Shown here: positions 26,437-34,298 of the stretch, piece after piece | Layout of the letters: every line of letters begins with the position of its first letter | Numbering within the stretch: the stretch's first letter is position 1 | Assembly (NCBI GenBank): GCA_964470345.1 | Contig: CAYYBE010000001.1 | Span: forward strand, 62,001 to 126,000 | Reading direction: 5' to 3' | Length of the DNA: 64,000 nt | From: CAYYBE01 sp964470345 | GTDB taxonomy: Bacteria; Babelota; Babeliae; Babelales; Babelaceae | Made by a program: the position numbers and the translations under genes | The notes under the pieces: generated by a model | Told to the model about the DNA's origin: nothing | Seen by the model: only the letters and a program-made list of their open reading frames with translations | Database searches by the model: none

Positions 26437-26743
26437 AACTTTATTCTCCTGGTATAAGTTTTCTATTTGTAACCCTAGAAACTTGGTTTCTTTGGACCTC
26501 TTTTGAACCTGAGGCTCTCCTGGGCAATATGGCATTGTCAAAAGAGGGCTATTTTTAATTCTTCTTGTTATTACTATACCCTTTGATTTAAAAATGTCAA
26601 ACACGGATTAGAAAAGTAGGACTGTTGGATTAAAATTTACAAAATAACAAAAAAAAGAGCTTGTACGTACCTCAAACTCTTGACGAGAAGGGGAGTGTTT
26701 TGGAATCTTAATAAGGGACGAGATACTTTGGGTTAGGGGACAT
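26437..26743. promoter_or_regulatory. Divergent intergenic region between folC-like and pilin genes
   Basis: About 307 AT-rich bases separate two divergent genes, so promoters for both should lie here. A TTGACG at 26680-26685 with an AATCTT-like hexamer about 18 nt downstream is a possible promoter for the pilin gene, but the -10 match is poor. The half nearest folC reads as a leader of about 100 nt with no recognised riboswitch. No gene is visible. Confidence 0.3.
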
Positions 26744-27205
26744 ATGAAGTTTATGAGGGGGCGGTCAGGATTCAGCTTGATAGAGCTGCTGATCGTAATT
26801 GCGGTTATTGCATTTCTATCAGCGCTATCGGTTCCATCACTTTTTCGTTTTTTAGCAAAATCTAAGCGTTCTGAAGCATATATGACCCTGCGGTCACTCT
26901 ATTTGTCTGAAAAATCATATTGGGCTGAACACGGAAGTTACACCAATAAACTCCAGGGTCCGGATTCGTTGGGGTGGAAACCAGAAGGAACCCTCCAATA
27001 TACGTATGGTTTTCCTGGATCTGAGGGGACTAACTTTGTCGGTGGTGCTTTAAAGGGATCAAGCTCTGCTCTTGTCGGATCTGCAAATGCTGGTTCATTT
27101 ACGGCATCAGCGGTGGGAGATATTGATGGGGACGGAGATCCAGATGTTCTGACAATCGATCAGAATGGGACTATAACGCTCGTAAAAGACGATCTCGCTA
27201 CGTAA
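26744..27205 (+). CDS. Type IV pilin-like / pseudopilin protein with acidic DGDGD segment
   Basis: A 153-residue prepilin. The class III signal GFSLIELLIVIAVIAFLSAL has the cleavage Gly, the +1 Phe and the Glu at +5. The globular part follows the usual alpha-spine with SEAYMTLRSLYLSEKSYW. Near the C-terminus DIDGDGDPDVLTIDQNGT looks like a calcium-binding or FG-GAP-type loop, uncommon in pilins. AGGGG precedes the ATG. It should be processed by the prepilin peptidase encoded convergently 2 nt away. Confidence 0.87.
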   Translation: MKFMRGRSGFSLIELLIVIAVIAFLSALSVPSLFRFLAKSKRSEAYMTLRSLYLSEKSYWAEHGSYTNKLQGPDSLGWKPEGTLQYTYGFPGSEGTNFVGGALKGSSSALVGSANAGSFTASAVGDIDGDGDPDVLTIDQNGTITLVKDDLAT

Positions 27206-27207
27206 GC

Positions 27208-27957
27208 TCAGAAAAGTAATTCAAGAATTTGCTGTTCAAAAACAAGATATGCAATAGCTGCCAGGGCCATGAGCGCGCCAAAAGGAAGTTTGAGCTGCCT
27301 GATCTGAGCAGAGCCTTTGCTGAAGAGCAAAAAGAGTCCGCCGACCAATGATCCAGTTACCGAACTGATAAGCAGGGTTACTAAGATTCCCAGAGGACCG
27401 ACAAAGCTGCCGATTCCGGCTAAAAGCTCGAGATCACCTTCGCCAATGCCTTCTTGCTTACGCAGGTGCCAAAAGAGTGTTTTGAGTGTCCACAAAGCTC
27501 CATAGCCAACGGCGGTGCCCATAAGACTTTCAAAGAGAGAGAGCGGGAGCCAGCCGAGCAGTTGAAATATGAGGGCAAGGGGTATAAGCCCGATACTCAT
27601 AATGCGCATAATGAGCAGATGTTCGCTGTCGGTTCTAATCGTAACAATCAGTGCTGATGTACAAGTAAAATAAGCAAAGAATGTGTACAGATCATGCGTG
27701 AGAAAAAGTGCGGTGAGTGACAGTGCGGTAAGCAGTTCTATAGCTGGGTAAAGCCATGAAATTGGCTGCTGACAAAAGCCGCAGCGACCACGTAGTGCTA
27801 CCCATGAACCTACGGGAATTAAATGGTACCAGGGTAACGTATGGTGGCAAGCGGGGCACTGGGAGCGACCGAGTAATGATTGCTGTACCAGTAATCGGCA
27901 AGCGACGACGTTTAAGAATGAGCCCCAGCAGAGAAAAATCAGTCCGAGAAAAAGCAT
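27208..27957 (-). CDS. pilD: Prepilin peptidase / N-methyltransferase (PilD/GspO)
   Basis: A 249-residue membrane aspartic peptidase that cleaves and methylates prepilins. GSFLNVVACRL and two CxxC pairs (CPAC and CGFC) form the N-terminal zinc-binding methyltransferase part. The GxGD active site appears as GEGDLELLAGIG, with the other Asp likely in RTDSEH. The start codon overlaps the rbfA stop by one base (TAATG), so translation is coupled to rbfA. Confidence 0.92.
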   Translation of the reverse strand: MLFLGLIFLCWGSFLNVVACRLLVQQSLLGRSQCPACHHTLPWYHLIPVGSWVALRGRCGFCQQPISWLYPAIELLTALSLTALFLTHDLYTFFAYFTCTSALIVTIRTDSEHLLIMRIMSIGLIPLALIFQLLGWLPLSLFESLMGTAVGYGALWTLKTLFWHLRKQEGIGEGDLELLAGIGSFVGPLGILVTLLISSVTGSLVGGLFLLFSKGSAQIRQLKLPFGALMALAAIAYLVFEQQILELLF

Positions 27958-28343
27958 TACGAGGATAATGGCCCTTCTCCTTCATGTTTAATCTTTTCAA
28001 GCAACGATTCGATTCGTTGTGATTTCTCGAATTGTTCGTCAAAAGCAAACAGTAGATCAGCGGTATAACGAGAATCGAAGGTTTGAGCAACAGCTTTGCG
28101 CATTGATGGTTTGTAGAGTTTAAGATCCTCTAAAGAGCTCAAGAAATGCTCTTTACCCGCAGCTGAATAGAAAAAGACTCTACACAGAGACTTTCCTTGC
28201 GAAAGTTCTACACGAGTGATATAGAGATCTCGTAATGATGGTTTTTCGAGCGTGATCTGGTGAAAAAGCTCAGACATAAGTCGTAAAAGAACCGACTCTT
28301 TCTGAGCTCTTTTTATATCACTGACTCGTGAATTGTTAATCAT
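27957..28343 (-). CDS. rbfA: Ribosome-binding factor A
   Basis: A 128-residue KH-fold protein that assists 30S maturation. Characteristic pieces are LYITRVELSQGKSLCRVFFY, then KAVAQTFDSRYTADLLFAFDEQFEKSQRIESLL, matching the family's RyxPxLxFxxDxSxexxxrIexll. It starts 2 nt after the rpsU stop and overlaps the pilD start, forming an rpsU-rbfA-pilD operon, an uncommon combination of ribosome assembly and pilin processing. Confidence 0.9.
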   Translation of the reverse strand: MINNSRVSDIKRAQKESVLLRLMSELFHQITLEKPSLRDLYITRVELSQGKSLCRVFFYSAAGKEHFLSSLEDLKLYKPSMRKAVAQTFDSRYTADLLFAFDEQFEKSQRIESLLEKIKHEGEGPLSS

Positions 28344-28345
28344 AG

Positions 28346-28558
28346 TTATGAAGGGTTACCTGAAGCAAGGCGCATGGCGTTTTGCTTCACAGCACGCATC
28401 AAACGTTTGCGACGTTTTTGCGTAGGTGGTTCATAGTACACAATACGTTTCATATCGCGGACTACGCCTTCACGCTCAATTTTCTTCTTTAATTGGCGCA
28501 GGGCTCGTTCAAAATTGTCGTTCACAGAAATTGTGATATTAGCTTTATTTCTTTTCAT
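28346..28558 (-). CDS. rpsU: 30S ribosomal protein S21
   Basis: A 70-residue basic protein. The N-terminal half (ITISVNDNFERALRQLKKKI) and the central YYEPPTQKRRKRLMRA segment are typical of bS21, which sits near the anti-Shine-Dalgarno helix of 16S rRNA. It heads the small operon rpsU-rbfA-pilD. Confidence 0.94.
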   Translation of the reverse strand: MKRNKANITISVNDNFERALRQLKKKIEREGVVRDMKRIVYYEPPTQKRRKRLMRAVKQNAMRLASGNPS

Positions 28559-28685
28559 TCGGTCTCTTATCCTTTGTTGGTCAAGGGATGGATAGTATGC
28601 TTACCGAAAAATCATAGATGATTTTCAGGCGGTTGTCCAGTTTTTACCCAGGGTATCGTATCCTAAGGTTATGCAAGAAGTCTCG

Positions 28686-30164
28686 CTAGAGTGTGACGAT
28701 CACCGACCCCATAAGTGTTGTAGCTCGATAGGCGCTCTTTTGATAAACCGGAGCCTGCCACAAAAATCCTAGAGCGACGTTAGGCGAAATATCATAGGTA
28801 AATCCTACGTTAATTACATGGGACTGCCACTTTGACATCTCTACCATTTTGCAGGTCAAAACCTCTGGAATTACTTCATTTGGATTAACGCTATCAAACT
28901 GGTGCGCAACAATTGGTAGGTCATGATCATTTGGGTTCCAGAACTTGCTCGCGCAATGGCCGATTGCTACAAATTGGGCGTACATAGAAAGTCGGTCAAG
29001 GAAATGGTAGGCATTGACGACACCGCTGACCGTCCAGTTAACACCTGGTCGCATTGTATAGTCAGCCTTATACGGGAACATGCCGGCGTTCAGCTCTTGG
29101 GTTGGAACGGGGGCATCATAATAGTTACGTTTGAGGAAATAGGTCATGCTTCCTTCGACGCCAAATTCAATTGTTTCTGCAAAATCGAAGTGAAGCCCGC
29201 CGCTAAAGCCAAGGCCAGCGTGGCCATTATTGCCCGTTGGCAGGACAAAGAGGCAGTTGGGATCAACTTCTCTGCTAATAGGAGCGATTGCTTCGAATGC
29301 TGCAAAGGGCATAAAGAGGAAGTACGGCCAATCTTCAAGCTTCTGGTTTACGGGGATTACTTTTCTCCAATAGAGGGTGAAGTAGAGATCTTCGACACCC
29401 TGATTACAGGAGCTATCGATATTGAGCCCTAAGATTTTCGCAATCTTTTTTCGTTGATTTTTTTCCATAATTTGGGTAATAACGTTCCGTTTACAATGAC
29501 AGGTGAATTGTGTTATATCGCAGCCTGGGGTAATGGGTGTAATAGCGGCGCAATCACCATCATCCTGCGTGTGGCAATCGCAAAGCTTACCCTGGGCTTC
29601 GCAGGTGCGATCACGGAACGAGACGGTCTGTTTTAAATCAACAACACCCGTCTGGATCTTAAGACCCCAATCGCAGGCTGCTTTAAAATCAAGCTCAACA
29701 CGACCGCCGTATTTACGATATTTAATAGGGACCGAATAAAAGCCAAATTCTCTGTTAGGGTCGGTTGTTGTTGGAGTTGACAGCAAGGAGAAGCAGCTGG
29801 TAGTAAATGTCATTGCTAAGTCAGTAACCAGCTTGTTTCGAACTGCAGGGTCATAAAAAATTGCGAGCATATTCCAACGGCCGTGTAAGTCGCCCAATTC
29901 TACGCGTCTATTTTCATAATCTTTTCCATCGCCTGCCGACTGAAAGAATGGGGAGACTGATGCGCTAAAATAGTTGCTTTTATTATCAGGGTTATTGCCC
30001 TTGAGATATTCTCGGTAGTTCAGGGTCAAAAAATCGTAGGGATAGCGTGCTGAAAACATTGGATATGGATCATTCGGTGTTATGTTGCTGTAGCACCAAA
30101 GATCGGAAGTTATTATGGATCCTATTGCAAAAAGAATGATCCCAAAAAAACGTGTGGCTGACAT
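28686..30164 (-). CDS. Signal-peptide outer-membrane beta-barrel-like protein (PTGNNGH family)
   Basis: A 492-residue exported protein. The signal peptide (MSATRFFGIILFAIGSIITS) is followed by a body rich in Tyr, Phe and Asn with alternating strands. The mid region has many Cys (CDCHTQDDGDC, CDITQFTCHC). It shares PTGNNGH, followed by a Gly-rich strand, with the protein at 46180-48009, and the last strands (FTYDISPNVALGFLW, TTLMGSVIVTL) resemble barrel ends. AAGGGAT precedes the ATG. Probably an outer-membrane barrel; pore or adhesion function unknown. Confidence 0.7.
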   Translation of the reverse strand: MSATRFFGIILFAIGSIITSDLWCYSNITPNDPYPMFSARYPYDFLTLNYREYLKGNNPDNKSNYFSASVSPFFQSAGDGKDYENRRVELGDLHGRWNMLAIFYDPAVRNKLVTDLAMTFTTSCFSLLSTPTTTDPNREFGFYSVPIKYRKYGGRVELDFKAACDWGLKIQTGVVDLKQTVSFRDRTCEAQGKLCDCHTQDDGDCAAITPITPGCDITQFTCHCKRNVITQIMEKNQRKKIAKILGLNIDSSCNQGVEDLYFTLYWRKVIPVNQKLEDWPYFLFMPFAAFEAIAPISREVDPNCLFVLPTGNNGHAGLGFSGGLHFDFAETIEFGVEGSMTYFLKRNYYDAPVPTQELNAGMFPYKADYTMRPGVNWTVSGVVNAYHFLDRLSMYAQFVAIGHCASKFWNPNDHDLPIVAHQFDSVNPNEVIPEVLTCKMVEMSKWQSHVINVGFTYDISPNVALGFLWQAPVYQKSAYRATTLMGSVIVTL

Positions 30165-30366
30165 TACTATCCCTTCATAAATACGTATGTGCGAAGTTCT
30201 TAAAGATCAAGCACCACCGTACACTCGTAGTGGATTTCGAAGTTCTCTTGCTACCTTTATACCACCTTCAAATGAACAAGGTCAACGCTTTCACTACTCC
30301 TTGTCAAAATCTTGCTTGTGGGTATGCTCAAAAGTGATATTCACCCGTGTAAATCGAAAGTAGTTT

Positions 30367-30621
30367 ATGGCATATTGCGCCTATTATCAAGCTCATCTTC
30401 AGCGTGAACGGTGTGGCTTTTTAGTCTCTGTGCTTCGTAGTTTTGAGCATTTGGCTTTTGATCGAACCCTTGATCGTGAAACGAGTAGATTTGAGTTTTT
30501 TGTTCCCCAAGATCTTGAAGCTCACTTTATAGAGCTTATGGAGTACTTTGTGAAAGAGGGGATTGTTTTGAAGTACGAAAAACTTCCTAATCGCTTAGCT
30601 AACCCAGGGGAATTGGTTTGA
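30367..30621 (+). CDS. Small DUF4911-like protein
   Basis: An 84-residue soluble protein. The pattern FLVSVLRSFEHLAFDRTLDR, then a beta strand (SRFEFFVP), then an amphipathic helix resembles the small DUF4911 family from memory. The match is by pattern only. Function is unknown in all members. There is no strong ribosome site before the ATG. It precedes the GH1 gene in the same direction with about 80 nt between them. Confidence 0.55.
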   Translation: MAYCAYYQAHLQRERCGFLVSVLRSFEHLAFDRTLDRETSRFEFFVPQDLEAHFIELMEYFVKEGIVLKYEKLPNRLANPGELV

Positions 30622-30699
30622 CGGGATGAGAGGCTTATGCGACCATAAAAGCATAGAGTTACTTGATAACTTTTAGTGTATGGGAATTTTGTGAAAATC

Positions 30700-32187
30700 A
30701 TGAAAAATATAATGACAGCAGCGGCGTTGGTGAGTGGGTTTACGTTTATGCCAGCTCGGGCCGAAGTACCGCCTTTCGAGCAGGAAATTCATTGGGATTG
30801 GAGTAAAATTGACACATCTGATTTCAATTTTCCAAAAAACTTTTTGTGGGGAACCGGGTTGTGTGAGTACCAGGTGTCTGGCAGTGCCATGTGCCCCCAT
30901 TCCAACTGGGCTAAATTCGAAGAAGAAAAATGGTGGTTTGGCAATCCAATTGCTCGCGGAGAAAAATCGGGGATTGTTTGCGACCACTGGAACCGCTACA
31001 AATCTGATATTCAGCTGATGAAAAATTTAGGGGTAAACTCCTACCGTCTTTCGGTTGAATGGAGCAAAATCGAACCTGCCGAAGGTTGTTTTGATGTTGA
31101 AGCAATTGCCCACTATCGCAGCGTTTGCCAAGAGTTGGTAGCCAACGGTATTACGCCGATGGTAACACTGCATCATTTTAGTCATCCACAATGGTTCTCG
31201 GACATGGGTGAATTTACCACACCTGATACTATCAAATATTTTGTGCGTTTTGCTGAACGTATGTTTACTGAATTGCATGATCTTGTGCCATTCTGGCTTA
31301 CGATTAATGAGCCAGGAGTCTGGGCGTTCCAAGGGTATATCCGCGGTGTTTATCCACCACAACGCAAAAGTTTTAGTTTAGCAGGGGAAGTTACTAAAAA
31401 TTTGATGATGTGTCATGTTGCTACGTACCGTGCGCTGAAGCAATTGCCAGGCGGTGATACAGCGCAAGTTGGAGTTGTGCATGATATCGTGCACTTTGAC
31501 CCCTACCATCCTGAGAGCCGTGTTGAAAAGTTAGTGACGTTCTATGCTAATCATATGATGCATGATGCAGTGACACAGTTTTTGATTACCAAAAAGCTTG
31601 TGTTTCACGTACCAGGTTTCGCGCACACCGAATATGAACTTACTGATAAAAACGAGAAGATTCTCGACTTTGTCGGACTTAACTACTATTCCCACGCACT
31701 GATCAACTGGCAATGGCCGGTCGACAGCACCTATCGTCCCGGTGATGTACGAACCGATATGCCCTATGCTATTTATCCAGAAGGCTTTTATAGAGCTATC
31801 CAATCAGTAGCCCGCATAGGTGTGCCGATCTATATTACTGAAAACGGCTGTTCTGATGCTAAAGATGATCGTCGTGAGCGTTGGCTCAAAGGGTATATCT
31901 ACGCCATGTCGAAAGCGATTAAAGACGGCTATGACGTACGTGGATACTTCTATTGGTCCCTTATGGATGTCTTTGAATGGGATATGGGGTATAAAGCTGG
32001 TCACTATGGGTTGTACTCGGTTGATTTTAATTCTCCAGAACGTACCCGTACGCTTTGCAAAAGCGCGCACTATTACCAAGAAGTGATTGCCAAATCCCTC
32101 GGCAATGTTACTACCGTACAACAAGCAAAGCAGCCAGAGTTTCTTGTGCCACAAGTAGATCAAAAGCCTCCCGTTGCTACGGTTTAA
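30700..32187 (+). CDS. Secreted glycoside hydrolase family 1 (beta-glycosidase)
   Basis: A 495-residue (beta/alpha)8 glycosidase with a signal peptide (MKNIMTAAALVSGFTFMPARA). The acid/base Glu lies in LTINEPG (E204) and the nucleophile in YITENG (E381). FLWGTGLCEYQVSG and VSYRLSVEWSKIEP-type strands fit the family. It should hydrolyse beta-glucosides or related sugars outside the cytoplasm; specificity cannot be read. The ATG at 30700 is preferred over GTG at 30676 or 30691 because it gives a clean signal peptide. Most bacterial GH1 enzymes are cytosolic. Confidence 0.9.
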   Translation: MKNIMTAAALVSGFTFMPARAEVPPFEQEIHWDWSKIDTSDFNFPKNFLWGTGLCEYQVSGSAMCPHSNWAKFEEEKWWFGNPIARGEKSGIVCDHWNRYKSDIQLMKNLGVNSYRLSVEWSKIEPAEGCFDVEAIAHYRSVCQELVANGITPMVTLHHFSHPQWFSDMGEFTTPDTIKYFVRFAERMFTELHDLVPFWLTINEPGVWAFQGYIRGVYPPQRKSFSLAGEVTKNLMMCHVATYRALKQLPGGDTAQVGVVHDIVHFDPYHPESRVEKLVTFYANHMMHDAVTQFLITKKLVFHVPGFAHTEYELTDKNEKILDFVGLNYYSHALINWQWPVDSTYRPGDVRTDMPYAIYPEGFYRAIQSVARIGVPIYITENGCSDAKDDRRERWLKGYIYAMSKAIKDGYDVRGYFYWSLMDVFEWDMGYKAGHYGLYSVDFNSPERTRTLCKSAHYYQEVIAKSLGNVTTVQQAKQPEFLVPQVDQKPPVATV

Positions 32188-32212
32188 ACTTAGTAATCAA
32201 AGAGAAGATTCG

Positions 32213-32254
32213 TCGGGCAGTGTGATGCTTTCTAGCACAGACTGCCCGATTTTT
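32213..32254 (+). terminator. Rho-independent terminator after the GH1 gene
   Basis: A 9-bp stem (TCGGGCAGT with ACTGCCCGA) enclosing a secondary GTG...CAC pairing, followed by TTTTT, 26 nt after the stop. Confidence 0.88.
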
Positions 32255-32327
32255 ATCTGCTTCTCTCAACAAAAAATGCATAAGCGGGTATACTAAGAAA
32301 AAATTAACTTTCAGTGTGGAGATTTTC

Positions 32328-33773
32328 ATGAATAACGTACGTACTCGTTTTGCCCCAAGTCCAACCGGTTATTTGCATGTCGGCGGCCTGCGAACTGCTT
32401 TGTATGCCTATCTTTTTGCCAAACGGCATGGGGGAACGTTTGTGTTACGTATCGAAGACACTGATCAGGAGCGTCTATTTCCCCGCGCGGCTGAAGGCAT
32501 TGTCGAAGCGCTCAATTGGGCGGGTATAACGATCGACGAAGGTCCTCATGTGGGCGGGCCATATGGTTCATATGTTCAGTCAGAGCGGCTTGATCTCTAT
32601 AAAAAACATGCGCTAGAACTGGTAGAAGCGGGGCATGCATACTATTGTTTTTGTAGCTCGGAGCGGCTCGATCGAATGCGCGAATTGCAAATGGCTCAAA
32701 ACAAGCCATCGTCATATGATCGTCGCTGTCGTAAGTTAACCCCAGAAGAAGTTGCCCAAAAGCTTGCAGCAGGCGAACCCTCCGTCATTCGTATGAAAGT
32801 TCCACTCGTTGGCGATGTTACGTTTACTGATCTGGTTCGCGGTAAAATCAACTTTTCGTATAACGTGATTGACGATCAAGTATTATTAAAATCTGACGGC
32901 TTTCCAACCTATCACCTAGCGGTTGTCGTTGACGATCATTACATGAAGATTAGCCATGTGATTCGTGGTGAAGAGTGGCTTTCTAGTACCCCAAAGCATA
33001 TTTTGCTCAATCAATACTTTGGCTGGGAAATGCCACAAGTAGCCCACTTGTCTCTTATTCTCAATCCAGACCGCAGTAAATTAAGCAAGCGGCAAGGTGA
33101 TGTTGCTGTCGAAGATTACCGTGCCAAGGGGTATCTGCCCGAAGCGCTGGTCAATTTCGTAGCTCTTTTAGGGTGGAATCCTGGTGACGAGCGTGAGATT
33201 TTTTCGTTAGCCGCGCTTGAGAAAGAATTTTCACTCGAACGCGTGGGCAAGTCAGGAGCGATTTTTGATATTGAAAAATTAAACTGGATGAACCAACAGT
33301 ATATTATCTATAAGCCGCTTGAAGAGCTTGTTGCCGATGTAAAGCCATTTTGTACAGCTCATGGTTGTGCTGGCGTGAGTGACGAGTATCTTAAGCAGGT
33401 TGTTACCCTCATGAAAGATCGCGCTATTACATTGCCTGATTTTTGTGTGAAGGCCTCATACTTTTTTAAAGATCCAACGACGTTTGACGAACAGGCACGA
33501 GCAAAAAATTGGAAGCCGGAAACCGCTGCTCATCTTACGGCGCTTTCAGAGGCTTTCTCAGCTCTCGATGAATTTACTACCCAGGCAGCTGAACAAGCAC
33601 TGCGTGCAACAGCGCAAACGCTTGGTGTCGGGGCAGGGGCTTTGATTCACCCTGTTCGCTTAGCGGTAACGGGTGTTTCCAATGGGCCAGGGCTTTTTGC
33701 AACGCTTGAAGCGCTCGGTAAAGATGTGGTTACTCGTCGGATTGCTTTTGCGATCAAAGCATTGGGTGTATAG
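32328..33773 (+). CDS. gltX: Glutamyl-tRNA synthetase
   Basis: A 481-residue class I aminoacyl-tRNA synthetase that charges tRNA-Glu. The HIGH equivalent is PSPTGYLHVGG, and the KMSKS equivalent is RSKLSKRQGD. IRGEEWLSSTPKH is the usual catalytic-domain segment. The ATG at 32328 has GGAG about 10 nt upstream and begins the conserved N-terminus; a GTG at 32316 is less likely. Whether it also charges tRNA-Gln cannot be decided here. Confidence 0.96.
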   Translation: MNNVRTRFAPSPTGYLHVGGLRTALYAYLFAKRHGGTFVLRIEDTDQERLFPRAAEGIVEALNWAGITIDEGPHVGGPYGSYVQSERLDLYKKHALELVEAGHAYYCFCSSERLDRMRELQMAQNKPSSYDRRCRKLTPEEVAQKLAAGEPSVIRMKVPLVGDVTFTDLVRGKINFSYNVIDDQVLLKSDGFPTYHLAVVVDDHYMKISHVIRGEEWLSSTPKHILLNQYFGWEMPQVAHLSLILNPDRSKLSKRQGDVAVEDYRAKGYLPEALVNFVALLGWNPGDEREIFSLAALEKEFSLERVGKSGAIFDIEKLNWMNQQYIIYKPLEELVADVKPFCTAHGCAGVSDEYLKQVVTLMKDRAITLPDFCVKASYFFKDPTTFDEQARAKNWKPETAAHLTALSEAFSALDEFTTQAAEQALRATAQTLGVGAGALIHPVRLAVTGVSNGPGLFATLEALGKDVVTRRIAFAIKALGV

Positions 33774-33908
33774 GTATACGCGCGACCTTTCTATTGTTCA
33801 TTCTCATACGCTTTTTCTCTGAAGCTTTGACTTTTGCCCCTCCAATTTGGTAGGTTTCATCCCGACCTCTTGTGGGGGAGTAAGGAGACAAAAAAAGGAG
33901 AGAGAGTT

Positions 33909-34187
33909 ATGAAAAAGTGTGTAAAAATCGTTCTGCATATTCCAGTGATTAAGGGATTTCTGCAAGATGTTGTACAAGAACATGCACGTCGTCTTGGGCT
34001 TGAGGGTGTCGCCCAATTGCAGCTGCCAAGTGAGGTAAGAATTGTCGCTTTTGGAGCAAAAGAGGCAATTGATTCATTTATTGATCTTTTGCATAAAGAG
34101 ACGAGTAAGCACGGGGTAGCGCAAGTAGAAGTGGAGCCGTTTATTAAAGATCGGGACTATCGCGGTATCTTTAGAATCATCGAATAA
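33909..34187 (+). CDS. Acylphosphatase-fold protein lacking catalytic residues
   Basis: A 92-residue protein with the alpha/beta layout of acylphosphatases: a first strand (VKIVLHIPVI), a GFLQDVVQEHARRLGL helix, and an EVRIVAFGAKEAIDSFIDLLHK strand-helix. The catalytic Arg of the GxxxR loop is absent (IKGFLQ) and the Asn of the NxxDG turn is replaced (LEGVAQ), so hydrolysis of acyl phosphates is unlikely. A strong AAGGAGAG precedes the ATG. It may be a binding-only or regulatory relative. Confidence 0.65.
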   Translation: MKKCVKIVLHIPVIKGFLQDVVQEHARRLGLEGVAQLQLPSEVRIVAFGAKEAIDSFIDLLHKETSKHGVAQVEVEPFIKDRDYRGIFRIIE

Positions 34188-34298
34188 CCAGAGCCTTTAC
34201 AAAGGTATGCTTGGACTATTGGCGCGTGTCTTCGCGAAAACTTCATGGTACACTGATATGCATAGTAACACGCTTGATGTAGCAAGGATTTTTTTTCC

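Noticed and set aside
28923..29432. Plus-strand 169-residue reading frame inside the outer-membrane protein gene
   Set aside because: Antisense to a gene with signal peptide, ribosome site and a paralog; no recognisable features of its own.
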